Shown here: positions 1 through 8,000 of the stretch, piece by piece
Numbering within the stretch: the stretch's first letter is position 1
Layout: each line of letters starts with the position of its first letter
NCBI GenBank assembly: GCA_024742875.1
Contig: JANSXP010000021.1
Location: 1-64,000, forward strand
Origin: Planctomycetaceae bacterium
GTDB taxonomy: Bacteria; Planctomycetota; Planctomycetia; Planctomycetales; Planctomycetaceae
Direction: 5' to 3'
DNA length: 64,000 bases
The notes under the pieces: generated by a model
Seen by the model: only the letters and a program-made list of their open reading frames with translations
Database searches by the model: none
What the model was told of the DNA's origin: nothing
Made by a program: the position numbers and the translations under genes

Positions 1-260
1 ACACCGCCGGTAGAATGCTTGTCGACACGCACCTGACCGTCGTCTGGCCAGGCAAGCCGCGTGCCCGAATCCAGCATCTCCTGCGTGAGACAGGCGGTTT
101 CCGCGGTCGTCATGCCGTTCAAAAAGATGGCCATCGCCAGAGCCGACATCTGATAGTCCGGGATGTCGCCTTCTGCATAGCCCTGCACGAAGAAACCAAT
201 CTCGGCTTCTGTCAGTTCCTGGTGATCGCGTTTGCGAGCAATGATTTCGGCGGGGATCAC
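1..260 (-). CDS. Pyrimidine-nucleoside (thymidine) phosphorylase, N-terminal part; gene runs off the window start
   Basis: The first 86 codons are visible, from a GTG at 260 down to base 1. The translation begins [12 protein letters not shown] and carries the family hallmarks [13 protein letters not shown] and VDKHSTGG, the phosphate/pyrimidine-binding signature of thymidine and pyrimidine-nucleoside phosphorylases (DeoA/Pdp). The family cleaves deoxynucleosides with phosphate to free base and deoxyribose-1-phosphate in nucleoside salvage. An in-frame TGA lies 12 codons upstream of the GTG, so no longer start is possible, and a GGGAAG purine run precedes the start. It follows a PAS-AraC regulator gene on the same strand after a 69-nt gap, so the two may be co-transcribed. 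DeoA and Pdp cannot be told apart from this fragment. Confidence 0.9.
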   Translation of the reverse strand, partial: MIPAEIIARKRDHQELTEAEIGFFVQGYAEGDIPDYQMSALAMAIFLNGMTTAETACLTQEMLDSGTRLAWPDDGQVRVDKHSTGG

Positions 261-329
261 AAGCCGGCTTCCCGATGGCTGTCGCCGTTTGAATCAGCGT
301 GCCATGCAACAGAACTACACAACAAACGG

Positions 330-1109
330 TCAGTCCGACGACGACGTCTGGTCATCCCGGAAACGGTTACGGTATTTCATCGGTGTCAGGCCTGTCGACG
401 CCTTAAAGTGTCTGGTCAGATGGCTCTGATCGTAAAAACCACAATCGGTCGCGATCTGGGCGAGGCTCTGGTCGCTGGACTCCAGCAGATGACGGGCCAC
501 GCCGATGCGAACTTCCCGCAGGTAACGCACGGGCGTGATGGAAAAGTTGGCAGAGAACTCCCGCTGCAGCTGACTGATGGACAGCGACACGTGTTCCGCG
601 ATGTCTCCGACCTCAATTTCGCGATGGTAATTCTCTGTCACGTAGGCGATGGCGCGTGTCAGGCGACCATAGCCTGCCGAATCACTGGCGGAAAATTCAT
701 ACGGCCGCTTAACGCCCGCGATCCCCACCACGGCTTCCGCCGCATCCAGCAGTGGGATCTTGTTGCACAAATACAACCGCGGGACACCGTTTCGGCCGGG
801 TACCATCCAGACCTGATTGGACAGCGCCTGCCGCGAGGCAATCACGCGCTCATCTTCCGCCACGTACTGCGAAGCAATGGCCGGTGGGAAAAAGTCAAAG
901 TCCGTTTTGCCGACCAGTTCATCCGGGTCAGCGGCTCCCACGACATCGCACACCACGCGGTTCGCGCGGACAAATCGACTGTCCACATCCTTGATGTACA
1001 TATAAACGCCGGGAATGAAATCAAACAGCGTCAGCAGTTCACGCGGAGCCGCCAGCTGGTTGAAGAATTGATCCTGAAAGTCACGGGAGTTGAGTGTCGT
1101 CTTCACCAT
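330..1109 (-). CDS. AraC-family transcriptional regulator with N-terminal PAS domain
   Basis: The protein is 259 residues. Residues ~20-140 look like a PAS sensor ([11 protein letters not shown] and [10 protein letters not shown], typical of PAS folds with a small-molecule or redox input). Residues ~155-255 are an AraC/XylS double helix-turn-helix, with the C-terminal signature running from [18 protein letters not shown] to GLTPMKYR. I prefer the ATG at 1109; the frame stays open to 1229, but the extra 40 residues are arginine/cysteine-rich and resemble noncoding DNA. It faces the GlcG-type gene at 1290 across 180 bp, so a shared divergent control region is likely, and it lies 69 nt upstream of the phosphorylase gene on its own strand. 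The ligand is unknown. Confidence 0.85.
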   Translation of the reverse strand: MVKTTLNSRDFQDQFFNQLAAPRELLTLFDFIPGVYMYIKDVDSRFVRANRVVCDVVGAADPDELVGKTDFDFFPPAIASQYVAEDERVIASRQALSNQVWMVPGRNGVPRLYLCNKIPLLDAAEAVVGIAGVKRPYEFSASDSAGYGRLTRAIAYVTENYHREIEVGDIAEHVSLSISQLQREFSANFSITPVRYLREVRIGVARHLLESSDQSLAQIATDCGFYDQSHLTRHFKASTGLTPMKYRNRFRDDQTSSSD

Positions 1110-1289
1110 GCGGCAAATGTACAACGACGTGCGCGAATTCTGCAAGATCCTGCGGGCGTCTGCTCGCATAATTCTGACCATCGCGAAACGCACTCCCGCC
1201 GGACACCAGCCCCGCTCGAAGTCCGACATTCAGCGGACATCCAGCCGCACACCAGCCCGACATCCCATTCTCATCCCTGGAGTTTTCCC

Positions 1290-1715
1290 ATGTCAACACA
1301 GACACTCACCGAACACATGACACTTGAAGCCGCCGAACGCATGCTGGACGCGGCCATTCACAAGTCGGAGTCGCTGGGCGTGGCGATGAACATCGCCATT
1401 GTGGACGCCGGCGCCAATCTGACGGCGTTTCGGCGGATGGATGGCGCCTGGCTGGGCAGCATCGACATTGCCTGCAGGAAAGCGCGCACGGCTCGCTACT
1501 TCGATATGCCCACCGGAGCCATCGGTGAACTTTCCCAGCCCGGCGGCCCGCTGTACAACATCGAACATTCCAATGACGGCCTGATTAGCTTTCCCGGTGG
1601 GTTACCCATCCACAATGAAGACGGACAGGTTGTCGGCGCCATTGGCGTTTCCGGCTCCACCGTGGAAAACGATCATGACGTTGCCGCAGCGGGCCAGTCC
1701 GCATTCTGCAACTAG
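1290..1715 (+). CDS. GlcG/HbpS family protein (DUF336)
   Basis: This 141-residue protein matches the small GlcG/HbpS (DUF336) family over its whole length: N-terminal helix ([17 protein letters not shown]), strand [20 protein letters not shown], the helix around [17 protein letters not shown], and the C-terminal GGLPI...GAIGVSG. Members bind haem or act as accessory or scaffold proteins in various operons; no catalytic role can be assigned here. The ATG at 1290 follows a GGAG at 1279-1282. A longer in-frame extension upstream is antisense to the AraC gene and not credible. It is divergent from the PAS-AraC regulator, a plausible controller, which is inference from position only. Confidence 0.85.
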   Translation: MSTQTLTEHMTLEAAERMLDAAIHKSESLGVAMNIAIVDAGANLTAFRRMDGAWLGSIDIACRKARTARYFDMPTGAIGELSQPGGPLYNIEHSNDGLISFPGGLPIHNEDGQVVGAIGVSGSTVENDHDVAAAGQSAFCN

Positions 1716-2082
1716 TCGAAAGCCGGTCTTGCCATTGGCCTGCCGGCCAGGAACGGAGCATTCTCACCGAGCGATGGCCGGTGGGAACGCTCCACAGAGT
1801 TTGCGAGGTGCCAGGGCTCAGCTGCCAGCATAGACCGGTTTCCACACGAAAACCGAGAAAACACGCCGGAAGAACGGCAGTCGATTCCAGTTGATTCCAA
1901 TTCCGAACACGTGCAGTACACGTTGAGTTGACGTTGAGAAGACGGTTACAAAACGTTCCAAACGGAGTACCACGGGACGAAAACAGGCAAAACCGACAGG
2001 CGGCCAACTGCCCGCTGGCCTACAATGGCCACTCCGCATGGTCACAGACTGAAGGGGCCGTCCTGCAACCAGAAGGTCGAAC
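1716..2082. other. Intergenic region, no gene seen
   Basis: This 367-bp gap lies between the GlcG-type gene and the DUF1549/DUF1553 gene. Open frames here are short and lack family motifs. Imperfect short direct repeats (GATTCCA/TTGATTCCA around 1885-1900, GTTGA repeats around 1920-1940) are visible. AGAAGG at 2069-2074 is the likely ribosome binding site of the next gene. No convincing promoter or terminator was found. Confidence 0.4.
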
Positions 2083-5058
2083 ATGATTGTGGATGATCAC
2101 CGAGCGTTTCGCTCGATCTGCCGTCTCACACGACGGCAGGTCTGCCGCGTGCTGCGCGGACTGTTGCTGCCGGTCATACTGCTGCCGGGGGTCTGTGCGT
2201 CAGACGACGGCCAGCCGAAAACGTCCGGCACGGCGGAGGCGTCTGCGGCACAGACGATCGATTTTAGTCAGCACGTCCAGCCGATTCTCAACAAGCATTG
2301 CGTGGCCTGTCATGGCGGCGTGAAGCAGGCCGGGGAGGTGTCCTTCGTGTACCGCGATCAGGTACTGCCGCCGGATGGCTGGATCGTGGAACCCGGTGAT
2401 CCGGACGCGTCCATCCTGCTGCAGCGAGTGCTGGAGACCGATCTGGAACTGCGGATGCCACCTCCCGAGCACGGCGCCGCACTGTCGGCAGAAGATGTCA
2501 GCGTTCTTCGCCAGTGGATCGCTCAGGGAGCCGTCTGGGAGGGTGGGCACTGGGCGTACACCAGGCCGCAGATGCCCAAAATCCCGGCAGTCAAAGACGT
2601 CCTCTGGACTCGCAACCCCATTGACGCATTTGTCCTAAAACGACTGGAAGACAGTGGTCTGACTCCCAGTGCGTCTGCGGAGCCTGTGCGCTGGCTGCGA
2701 CGAGTGACGCTGGACCTGACCGGGCTGCCGCCCACGCTTTCCGATCGGCACGAGTTTCTGACGGCAGTCGCCGTAGATGAGAGTGCTGCGCGTGAGGCTG
2801 TCGTGGATCGCCTGCTGGCCGATCCCGCGTTTGGCGAACGCTGGGCGAGCGTTTGGCTGGACCAGGTGAGATATGCTGATTCTCGTGGCCTGGGTGCCGA
2901 CGGACGCCGGACGATCTGGAAGTACCGCGACTGGGTGATTGCCGCGCTGAACGCGGACATGCCGTTCGATGAATTCACGATCAAACAAATCGCCGGTGAT
3001 CTGCTGCCTGCTCCCACCATCGAAGACCTGCTCGCCACCGCCGCGCATCGGGTCACGCAGACCAACGAAGAGGGGGGCACCGACGACGAAGAGTTTCGAG
3101 TGGCGGCCGTTGTGGATCGCGTCAACACCACCTGGCAGGCATGGCAAGGGGTGACGTTTGGCTGCGTGCAGTGTCACAGCCATCCATACGATCCGTTCCG
3201 CCATGAAGAGTACTATCAGTTTGCCGCCTTCTTTAACAACACGCAGGACGTGGACCTGAACGAGGACTGGCCTGTTTTGAAGACGCCGCTCAATGTGGCG
3301 GATTATGAAAAGGCGTCTGCCCTGCAATCCCGGCTGCAGCAGCAACAGCAGGCGCTCTGGGAGGCCGAGTATCCCTTTTTAAACACGCCCGATCACTGGC
3401 AGAAAGTGGCGGATCTGCAGGCGTCAACGAACAACAGGACCCGCATCACCGTGGAACAGGTTGATGGTGAGCCGCAATTCCACACTATCGACACGGTGAG
3501 CCGCAATACGGACATCACTCTGTCAGCCAGCGTGCCAAACTCCATGGAGCAGCTCACCGCCGTGCGGCTGACTGCCATGCCGCTGGATCCCAAAACCGCC
3601 GTCAGAGATTCCGAATGGGGCTTCGTGCTCTCGCACGTGCAGGTGCAATGGATCGATGACACAGGAAACGCGGTGGAGCTGCCGGTGTCACGTCTGGTCA
3701 TCGATGAGCCGGCGCCCTTTTACAATCCGCAGGACAGCCTCAATCCGAAATCCAATCGCGGTTTTGCGGCCTACACGCGGATCCACTATCCCCGACAGGC
3801 AGCACTGGTCCTCAAACAGCCTTTTGAGGTTCCCGACACGGGACGCCTGCAGGTGGTCCTGAAACACCGCGTCCACATCCTCGCCTCGTTCTCGCTGATT
3901 ACGCGTCGCGGAGCTCTGGCTGTCTCCGCCGACTCGGCGTTCACAGATCTGCTCAGCGATGAATCAATCCTGGCGTTGCGGGCCGACGTCGCCGCCACAC
4001 AAAAACAGATCGGGGCCATCAAATCGGTTGCCATTCCCGTTCTGGCCGAGCGCCCCAGGCATCTGCAGCGTCCCACGCACGTGTTTGAGCGTGGTCTGTT
4101 TCTGACCAAGGCACAAAAGGTGCAGGCGGGCACGCCGCAGTCACTGCCGCCGCTTCCCTCCCTGCCGGAAGGGCAGGCGCCCAGTCGACTGCAACTGGCG
4201 CAGTGGCTGGCCAGTGAAGACAATCCGCTGACAGCGCGAGTCATGGTCAACCGACTGTGGGCGCGACTGTTTGGCACGGGGCTGGTGGCCACCGAAGAAG
4301 ATTTCGGGTCGTCGGGCGAACCGCCCTCTCATCCGCAGTTGCTCGATTATCTGGCCGTCAAGTTTCAAACGCGTGACCAATGGCGACTCAAAGCCGCGTT
4401 GAAGGAAATCGTGCTTTCGGCCACGTATGGTCAAACGGCCAAAGCCACGGCCCAGGCCTGGCAGAACGATCCTGCCAATCGGCTGCTGGCGCGAGGCCCG
4501 CGGTTTCGACTGTCTTCCGAAATGGTGCGCGATCAGGCCCTGGCGGTCTCCGGTTTGCTGAGTCGAAAAATGAATGGTCCGCCCGTGCATCCGCCAATTC
4601 CCGCCGGCGTCTGGAAACCTTTTCAGGGGGGCGACAAATGGCCGGTCCCCAAACCTGACAATGAAGATCGCTACCGTCGATCAATCTACACCTACACCAA
4701 ACGCAGCATTCCCTATCCGATGTTTGCCGCGTTTGATGCTCCTTCACGAGAGTTCTGCACGCCGCGTCGCCTGCGGTCCAACACGCCCCTGCAGGCGCTC
4801 ATGATGCTCAATGATCAGACGCTTGAAGAATGTGCAGCCGCGCTCGCCGAACAGATGCTGTCTGTGAAGGGATCGTTGCGTCAGCAGGTTCGGCACGGGT
4901 TCCTGCAGGTCACCCTGCGGGAACCGGACGATGCGGAGATTGCGGACCTGCTGAAGCTGCATGACGTGGTGTCTTCCGGCGATGAAGACGGAGTCGATCG
5001 CGGCATGCAGGCAGTCGCCCGACTGCTGCTCAACCTTGACGAAGTGCTGATGAAGTAA
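2083..5058 (+). CDS. Planctomycete cytochrome c (PSCyt1) / DUF1549 / DUF1553 secreted protein
   Basis: The protein is 991 residues. A basic N-terminus and a hydrophobic stretch (~residues 24-39) form a signal peptide. A PSCyt1 haem site CVACH sits at residues 73-77. DUF1549 follows (~155-370) with its diagnostic second site CVQCH followed by SHPYDP. A less conserved beta-rich stretch precedes the C-terminal DUF1553 domain (~700-960), recognisable by ARVMVNRLWARLFG and CTPRRLRSNTPLQALMMLN. This architecture is expanded in Planctomycetes and is usually followed by a DUF1501 gene, as here with a 10-nt gap. Its substrate is unknown; roles in outer-compartment redox or polysaccharide breakdown have been proposed for the family. 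The ATG at 2083 follows AGAAGG. Confidence 0.93.
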   Translation: MIVDDHRAFRSICRLTRRQVCRVLRGLLLPVILLPGVCASDDGQPKTSGTAEASAAQTIDFSQHVQPILNKHCVACHGGVKQAGEVSFVYRDQVLPPDGWIVEPGDPDASILLQRVLETDLELRMPPPEHGAALSAEDVSVLRQWIAQGAVWEGGHWAYTRPQMPKIPAVKDVLWTRNPIDAFVLKRLEDSGLTPSASAEPVRWLRRVTLDLTGLPPTLSDRHEFLTAVAVDESAAREAVVDRLLADPAFGERWASVWLDQVRYADSRGLGADGRRTIWKYRDWVIAALNADMPFDEFTIKQIAGDLLPAPTIEDLLATAAHRVTQTNEEGGTDDEEFRVAAVVDRVNTTWQAWQGVTFGCVQCHSHPYDPFRHEEYYQFAAFFNNTQDVDLNEDWPVLKTPLNVADYEKASALQSRLQQQQQALWEAEYPFLNTPDHWQKVADLQASTNNRTRITVEQVDGEPQFHTIDTVSRNTDITLSASVPNSMEQLTAVRLTAMPLDPKTAVRDSEWGFVLSHVQVQWIDDTGNAVELPVSRLVIDEPAPFYNPQDSLNPKSNRGFAAYTRIHYPRQAALVLKQPFEVPDTGRLQVVLKHRVHILASFSLITRRGALAVSADSAFTDLLSDESILALRADVAATQKQIGAIKSVAIPVLAERPRHLQRPTHVFERGLFLTKAQKVQAGTPQSLPPLPSLPEGQAPSRLQLAQWLASEDNPLTARVMVNRLWARLFGTGLVATEEDFGSSGEPPSHPQLLDYLAVKFQTRDQWRLKAALKEIVLSATYGQTAKATAQAWQNDPANRLLARGPRFRLSSEMVRDQALAVSGLLSRKMNGPPVHPPIPAGVWKPFQGGDKWPVPKPDNEDRYRRSIYTYTKRSIPYPMFAAFDAPSREFCTPRRLRSNTPLQALMMLNDQTLEECAAALAEQMLSVKGSLRQQVRHGFLQVTLREPDDAEIADLLKLHDVVSSGDEDGVDRGMQAVARLLLNLDEVLMK

Positions 5059-5068
5059 AGGACAAACC

Positions 5069-6559
5069 ATGAGCTTTCCCAACCGTCTGTCCGTGTCTGC
5101 AGAAACTTTTCTGCGGCAGCTGCAATCCACCACCCGCCGCCACTTTCTGCAGGGCAGCGCCACCGGGCTGGGCGCACTGTGGCTGGCATCGCAGGCGTCG
5201 GGCTCTGAACGTCATGTGCCAGAGCACACGGCCGACAATCCACAGAGCCCACTGCCGCCCCCGCTGCCGGCGAAGGCCAAACGCGTCATTTTTCTGCACA
5301 TGATCGGCGCACCCAGTCAGCTGGAACTGTTCGACTACAAGCCGGAGCTTAAGGCGCTCGACGGCAAAGAGTGCCCGCAGTCGTTTCTGGAAGGCAAACG
5401 ATTCGCCTTCATTCAGGGGACACCCAGAATGCTGGGGCCACAGTATCCCTTCGCTCAGCATGGGGACAGCGGGGCGTGGGTGTCGGACCGACTGCCGGAA
5501 TTCGCACAGCATGTGGACGATGTCTGTTTCATCAAAACGATGCAGACGGATCAGTTCAACCACGGGCCGGCTCAACTGATGGTGCACACCGGTCAGGCGC
5601 GAATGGGCTATCCGTCGATTGGTTCCTGGGTCACCTACGGTTTGGGCACAGAAAACACAGACCTGCCCGGATTTATCGTGCTGTTGTCCGGCGGTCGCCA
5701 GCCCCGCGTGGGGAAGGCACTTTGGAGCGGCGGTTTCCTGCCCTCTGTTTACCAGGGCGTGCAGTGTCGATCCACCGGAGAACCGGTTCTGAATATCGCC
5801 AACCCGAATGGTGTGACCCGCAATGAACGCCGCCAGATGCTGGACACGCTCAGTCGTCTGAATGAGCGTTCCAGTCGGGAATTTGGCGATCCCGAAACAC
5901 TCACTCGCATCGCGCAGTATGAGATGGCATTTCGTATGCAGACCGCCGTGCCGCAGGCCATGGATATCACTGACGAGCCGAAACACATTCACGAAATGTA
6001 CGGCACGGAGCCAGGCAAGCAGTCATTCGCCAACAACTGTCTTCTGGCCCGCCGACTGGCCGAAAAAGATGTCCGCTATATCCAGCTGTTCGACTGGGGC
6101 TGGGACTCGCATGGTGCGGCCAAATCGGAAGCGCTGAATGAGGGTTTTAAGTCGAAGTGTCAGCAGGTCGACAGGCCCATTGCCGCGCTGCTGACTGACT
6201 TAAAGCAGCGGGACATGCTCAAAGACACGCTGGTCGTCTGGAGCGGGGAGTTTGGACGCACACCGATGCGGGAAAATCGCGGCGGCACAGAAATGAAGTT
6301 TGTCGGTCGCGACCATAATCCTGGAGCGTTCACACTGTGGATGGCGGGCGGTGGCGTCAAAGGCGGCACCACCTATGGAGAAACAGACGCGGTGGGCTAT
6401 TCGGCCGCCGAAAACGCAGTTCCGCTGCGCGACTTCCACGCCACAATGATGCGGCTGCTGGGATTCGCGCATGACACGTTCAACTACCCGTTTCAGGGTC
6501 TCGACCAGAAGCTCACCGGCGTCAAACCGGCCCGCGTGCTGGAAGACGTCATCGCGTAG
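5069..6559 (+). CDS. DUF1501 family protein with Tat signal
   Basis: This 496-residue protein starts with a twin-arginine export signal (TTRRHFLQGSATGLGALWL, residues ~23-41), implying export in folded form. The remainder matches DUF1501, a sulfatase/alkaline-phosphatase-like superfamily: FLHMIGAPSQLELFDYKP near the start, NHGPAQLMVHTG, the DWGWDSHG segment, and WSGEFGRTPM followed by GRDHNPGAFTLWMAGGGVKGG at the C-terminal metal-site region. AAGGAC precedes the ATG. It forms a two-gene operon with the upstream DUF1549/DUF1553 cytochrome, a pairing known across Planctomycetes and Verrucomicrobia. The biochemical activity is not established. Confidence 0.93.
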   Translation: MSFPNRLSVSAETFLRQLQSTTRRHFLQGSATGLGALWLASQASGSERHVPEHTADNPQSPLPPPLPAKAKRVIFLHMIGAPSQLELFDYKPELKALDGKECPQSFLEGKRFAFIQGTPRMLGPQYPFAQHGDSGAWVSDRLPEFAQHVDDVCFIKTMQTDQFNHGPAQLMVHTGQARMGYPSIGSWVTYGLGTENTDLPGFIVLLSGGRQPRVGKALWSGGFLPSVYQGVQCRSTGEPVLNIANPNGVTRNERRQMLDTLSRLNERSSREFGDPETLTRIAQYEMAFRMQTAVPQAMDITDEPKHIHEMYGTEPGKQSFANNCLLARRLAEKDVRYIQLFDWGWDSHGAAKSEALNEGFKSKCQQVDRPIAALLTDLKQRDMLKDTLVVWSGEFGRTPMRENRGGTEMKFVGRDHNPGAFTLWMAGGGVKGGTTYGETDAVGYSAAENAVPLRDFHATMMRLLGFAHDTFNYPFQGLDQKLTGVKPARVLEDVIA

Positions 6560-6640
6560 CCACGACGGAAGCCCGCGCTGCACGGCGTTTGTTTACAGTG
6601 GGCGTCTGCTTTTCTGCACCTGCCGACTTTTTGGCAGCCA

Positions 6641-6689
6641 GTCATCCAACCGACGTCATCCAACCGACGTCATCCAACCGACGTCATCC
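6641..6689. repeat. Tandem repeat, 3.5 copies of a 14-bp unit
   Basis: The unit GTCATCCAACCGAC is perfectly repeated at 6641, 6655 and 6669, with a partial copy at 6683-6689. The last copy overlaps the stop codon (TCA, 6684-6686) of the convergent ion-channel gene, so the array sits exactly between two gene 3' ends. Confidence 0.95.
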
Positions 6690-7700
6690 GGCTGAAGACA
6701 TCCGCTCGCTGTCCAGATGCTGGACCAGCCGCCCCAGGTCTTCCGAACTGCCAAAGGCAAACAGATTATCGTGGGGCTCGATGGTCAGATCGCCCGGTGG
6801 TGGAAAGAACTTGCTGCCGTCCTCCCGGCAGACCCCCAGCAGCATGATGCCGGACTGCCGCAGATCTGTCTCCTTCAGCTTTCGGGAGACATAGGACGAT
6901 CCCTCCGGCACCTGCACGTCGGCAATTTCCCAGTCCACACCTTCGCTTTCGGCCACCTCCACAAAGTTCTCGATACTCGGCGAGAGCATGAACCGCGCCA
7001 TCCGAATCGCGCCCGATGACAGTGGGTTGATCACGCGTGTGGCGCCAGCCTGGAGCATTTTGTCAGCCGCCCGATCATCGCCCGCCCGAGCGACAATCTG
7101 CAGGCCGCCATTCAGCAGCCGCGCCGACAGCACAACATACAGGTTGTCTGCGTCTGTCGGCAGCACGGTGGTGAGCGCTCGCGCTGTGCGAATGCCCGCA
7201 CGCTCCAGCACTTCGTCCTGAGTGGCATCACCAGACAGAAACAGCCAGCCGGCTTCCCGCATCTCCGGGGAAACCACTTCTGCGTCATCGTCAATGACCA
7301 CAAAGGGCTGATTGCGAGCATGCAGATAACTGCAAAGTTCCTGCCCCATCCGCCCCAGGCCGCAGATGATGAAGTGGCCGGTCAGTCTTCGGATCTCTTT
7401 TTCCATGCGTCGGCGTTCCCAGATAACTCGCAGTTCTGCATTGATAAACGTCTGCCCAAACTGAAAGGCGCTGTAGGCAAAGATTCCCAGCCCCATCGAC
7501 AGATACAGCATGACAAACAGACGGGTGGCATCATTCAGCGGCTCGGGCTGCTCAGATCCCACCGTCGCCAGCATGATGAAGGCGATGTAAAAACAGTCGA
7601 GAAACCGCATGTTCGTCAGCGCACACAGGCCGGCGGCTCCAAACAGCACCATGGCCAGGATCAGCAGGGGAATCTGCAGCAGTCGACGCATCTGTCTCAT
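6684..7700 (-). CDS. Two-TM potassium channel with TrkA-N (RCK) domain, atypical selectivity filter
   Basis: The protein is 338 residues. TM1 is ~residues 7-28, the pore helix and filter ~36-54, TM2 ~60-80, then a cytoplasmic RCK/TrkA-N Rossmann domain starting at HFIICGLGRMGQEL (GLGRMG, 114-119) and a TrkA-C-like end (~240-330). This is the plan of Kch/MthK-type channels, gated by ligands bound to the RCK ring. The filter position reads TVGSEQP (46-52) where K+ channels have TVGYGD/E, so ion selectivity is uncertain. The start is ATG at 7700; a second in-frame ATG lies at 7691. The gene is convergent with the DUF1501 gene and divergent from the DUF1559 gene. Confidence 0.88.
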   Translation of the reverse strand: MRQMRRLLQIPLLILAMVLFGAAGLCALTNMRFLDCFYIAFIMLATVGSEQPEPLNDATRLFVMLYLSMGLGIFAYSAFQFGQTFINAELRVIWERRRMEKEIRRLTGHFIICGLGRMGQELCSYLHARNQPFVVIDDDAEVVSPEMREAGWLFLSGDATQDEVLERAGIRTARALTTVLPTDADNLYVVLSARLLNGGLQIVARAGDDRAADKMLQAGATRVINPLSSGAIRMARFMLSPSIENFVEVAESEGVDWEIADVQVPEGSSYVSRKLKETDLRQSGIMLLGVCREDGSKFFPPPGDLTIEPHDNLFAFGSSEDLGRLVQHLDSERMSSAG

Positions 7701-8000
7701 GGCGGGGATAATAAGTGGCTCGCAGGAGACAGGCCAGAGCGGACAAGCCTTGTTCAGGCGTTCACCAATTTTTCGGAATGTTGGTCACGTTTGTGAAATG
7801 TTAGACAAACCGCCTCATCGGCCCGTTCAGCACCACGTGACCCGCATTCCGCTCGCACCGGGCACGCACGGCGGTCGCCGTCCAGAGCCCCGCCTGGGCA
7901 GTCGACTGACTTGCACGCTGGTGCACTGAGTGCAAGGATTCTCTCTCCAGGGAAGGCACCGCGCCGTTCACCGTTTACGTCCGTTGATGAAGGGTTCAAG
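7701..8000. other. Divergent intergenic region
   Basis: This 300-bp spacer separates the channel gene (minus) from the DUF1559 fusion gene (plus), so promoters for both should lie here. I could not identify consensus -35/-10 pairs with confidence. AAGGG at 7990-7994 is the ribosome binding site that supports the ATG at 8001. Confidence 0.4.

Noticed and set aside
15-1289. Long in-frame plus-strand extension upstream of the GlcG-type gene
   Set aside because: It is antisense to the PAS-AraC gene and the phosphorylase gene, lacks domains, and the ATG at 1290 has its own ribosome site.
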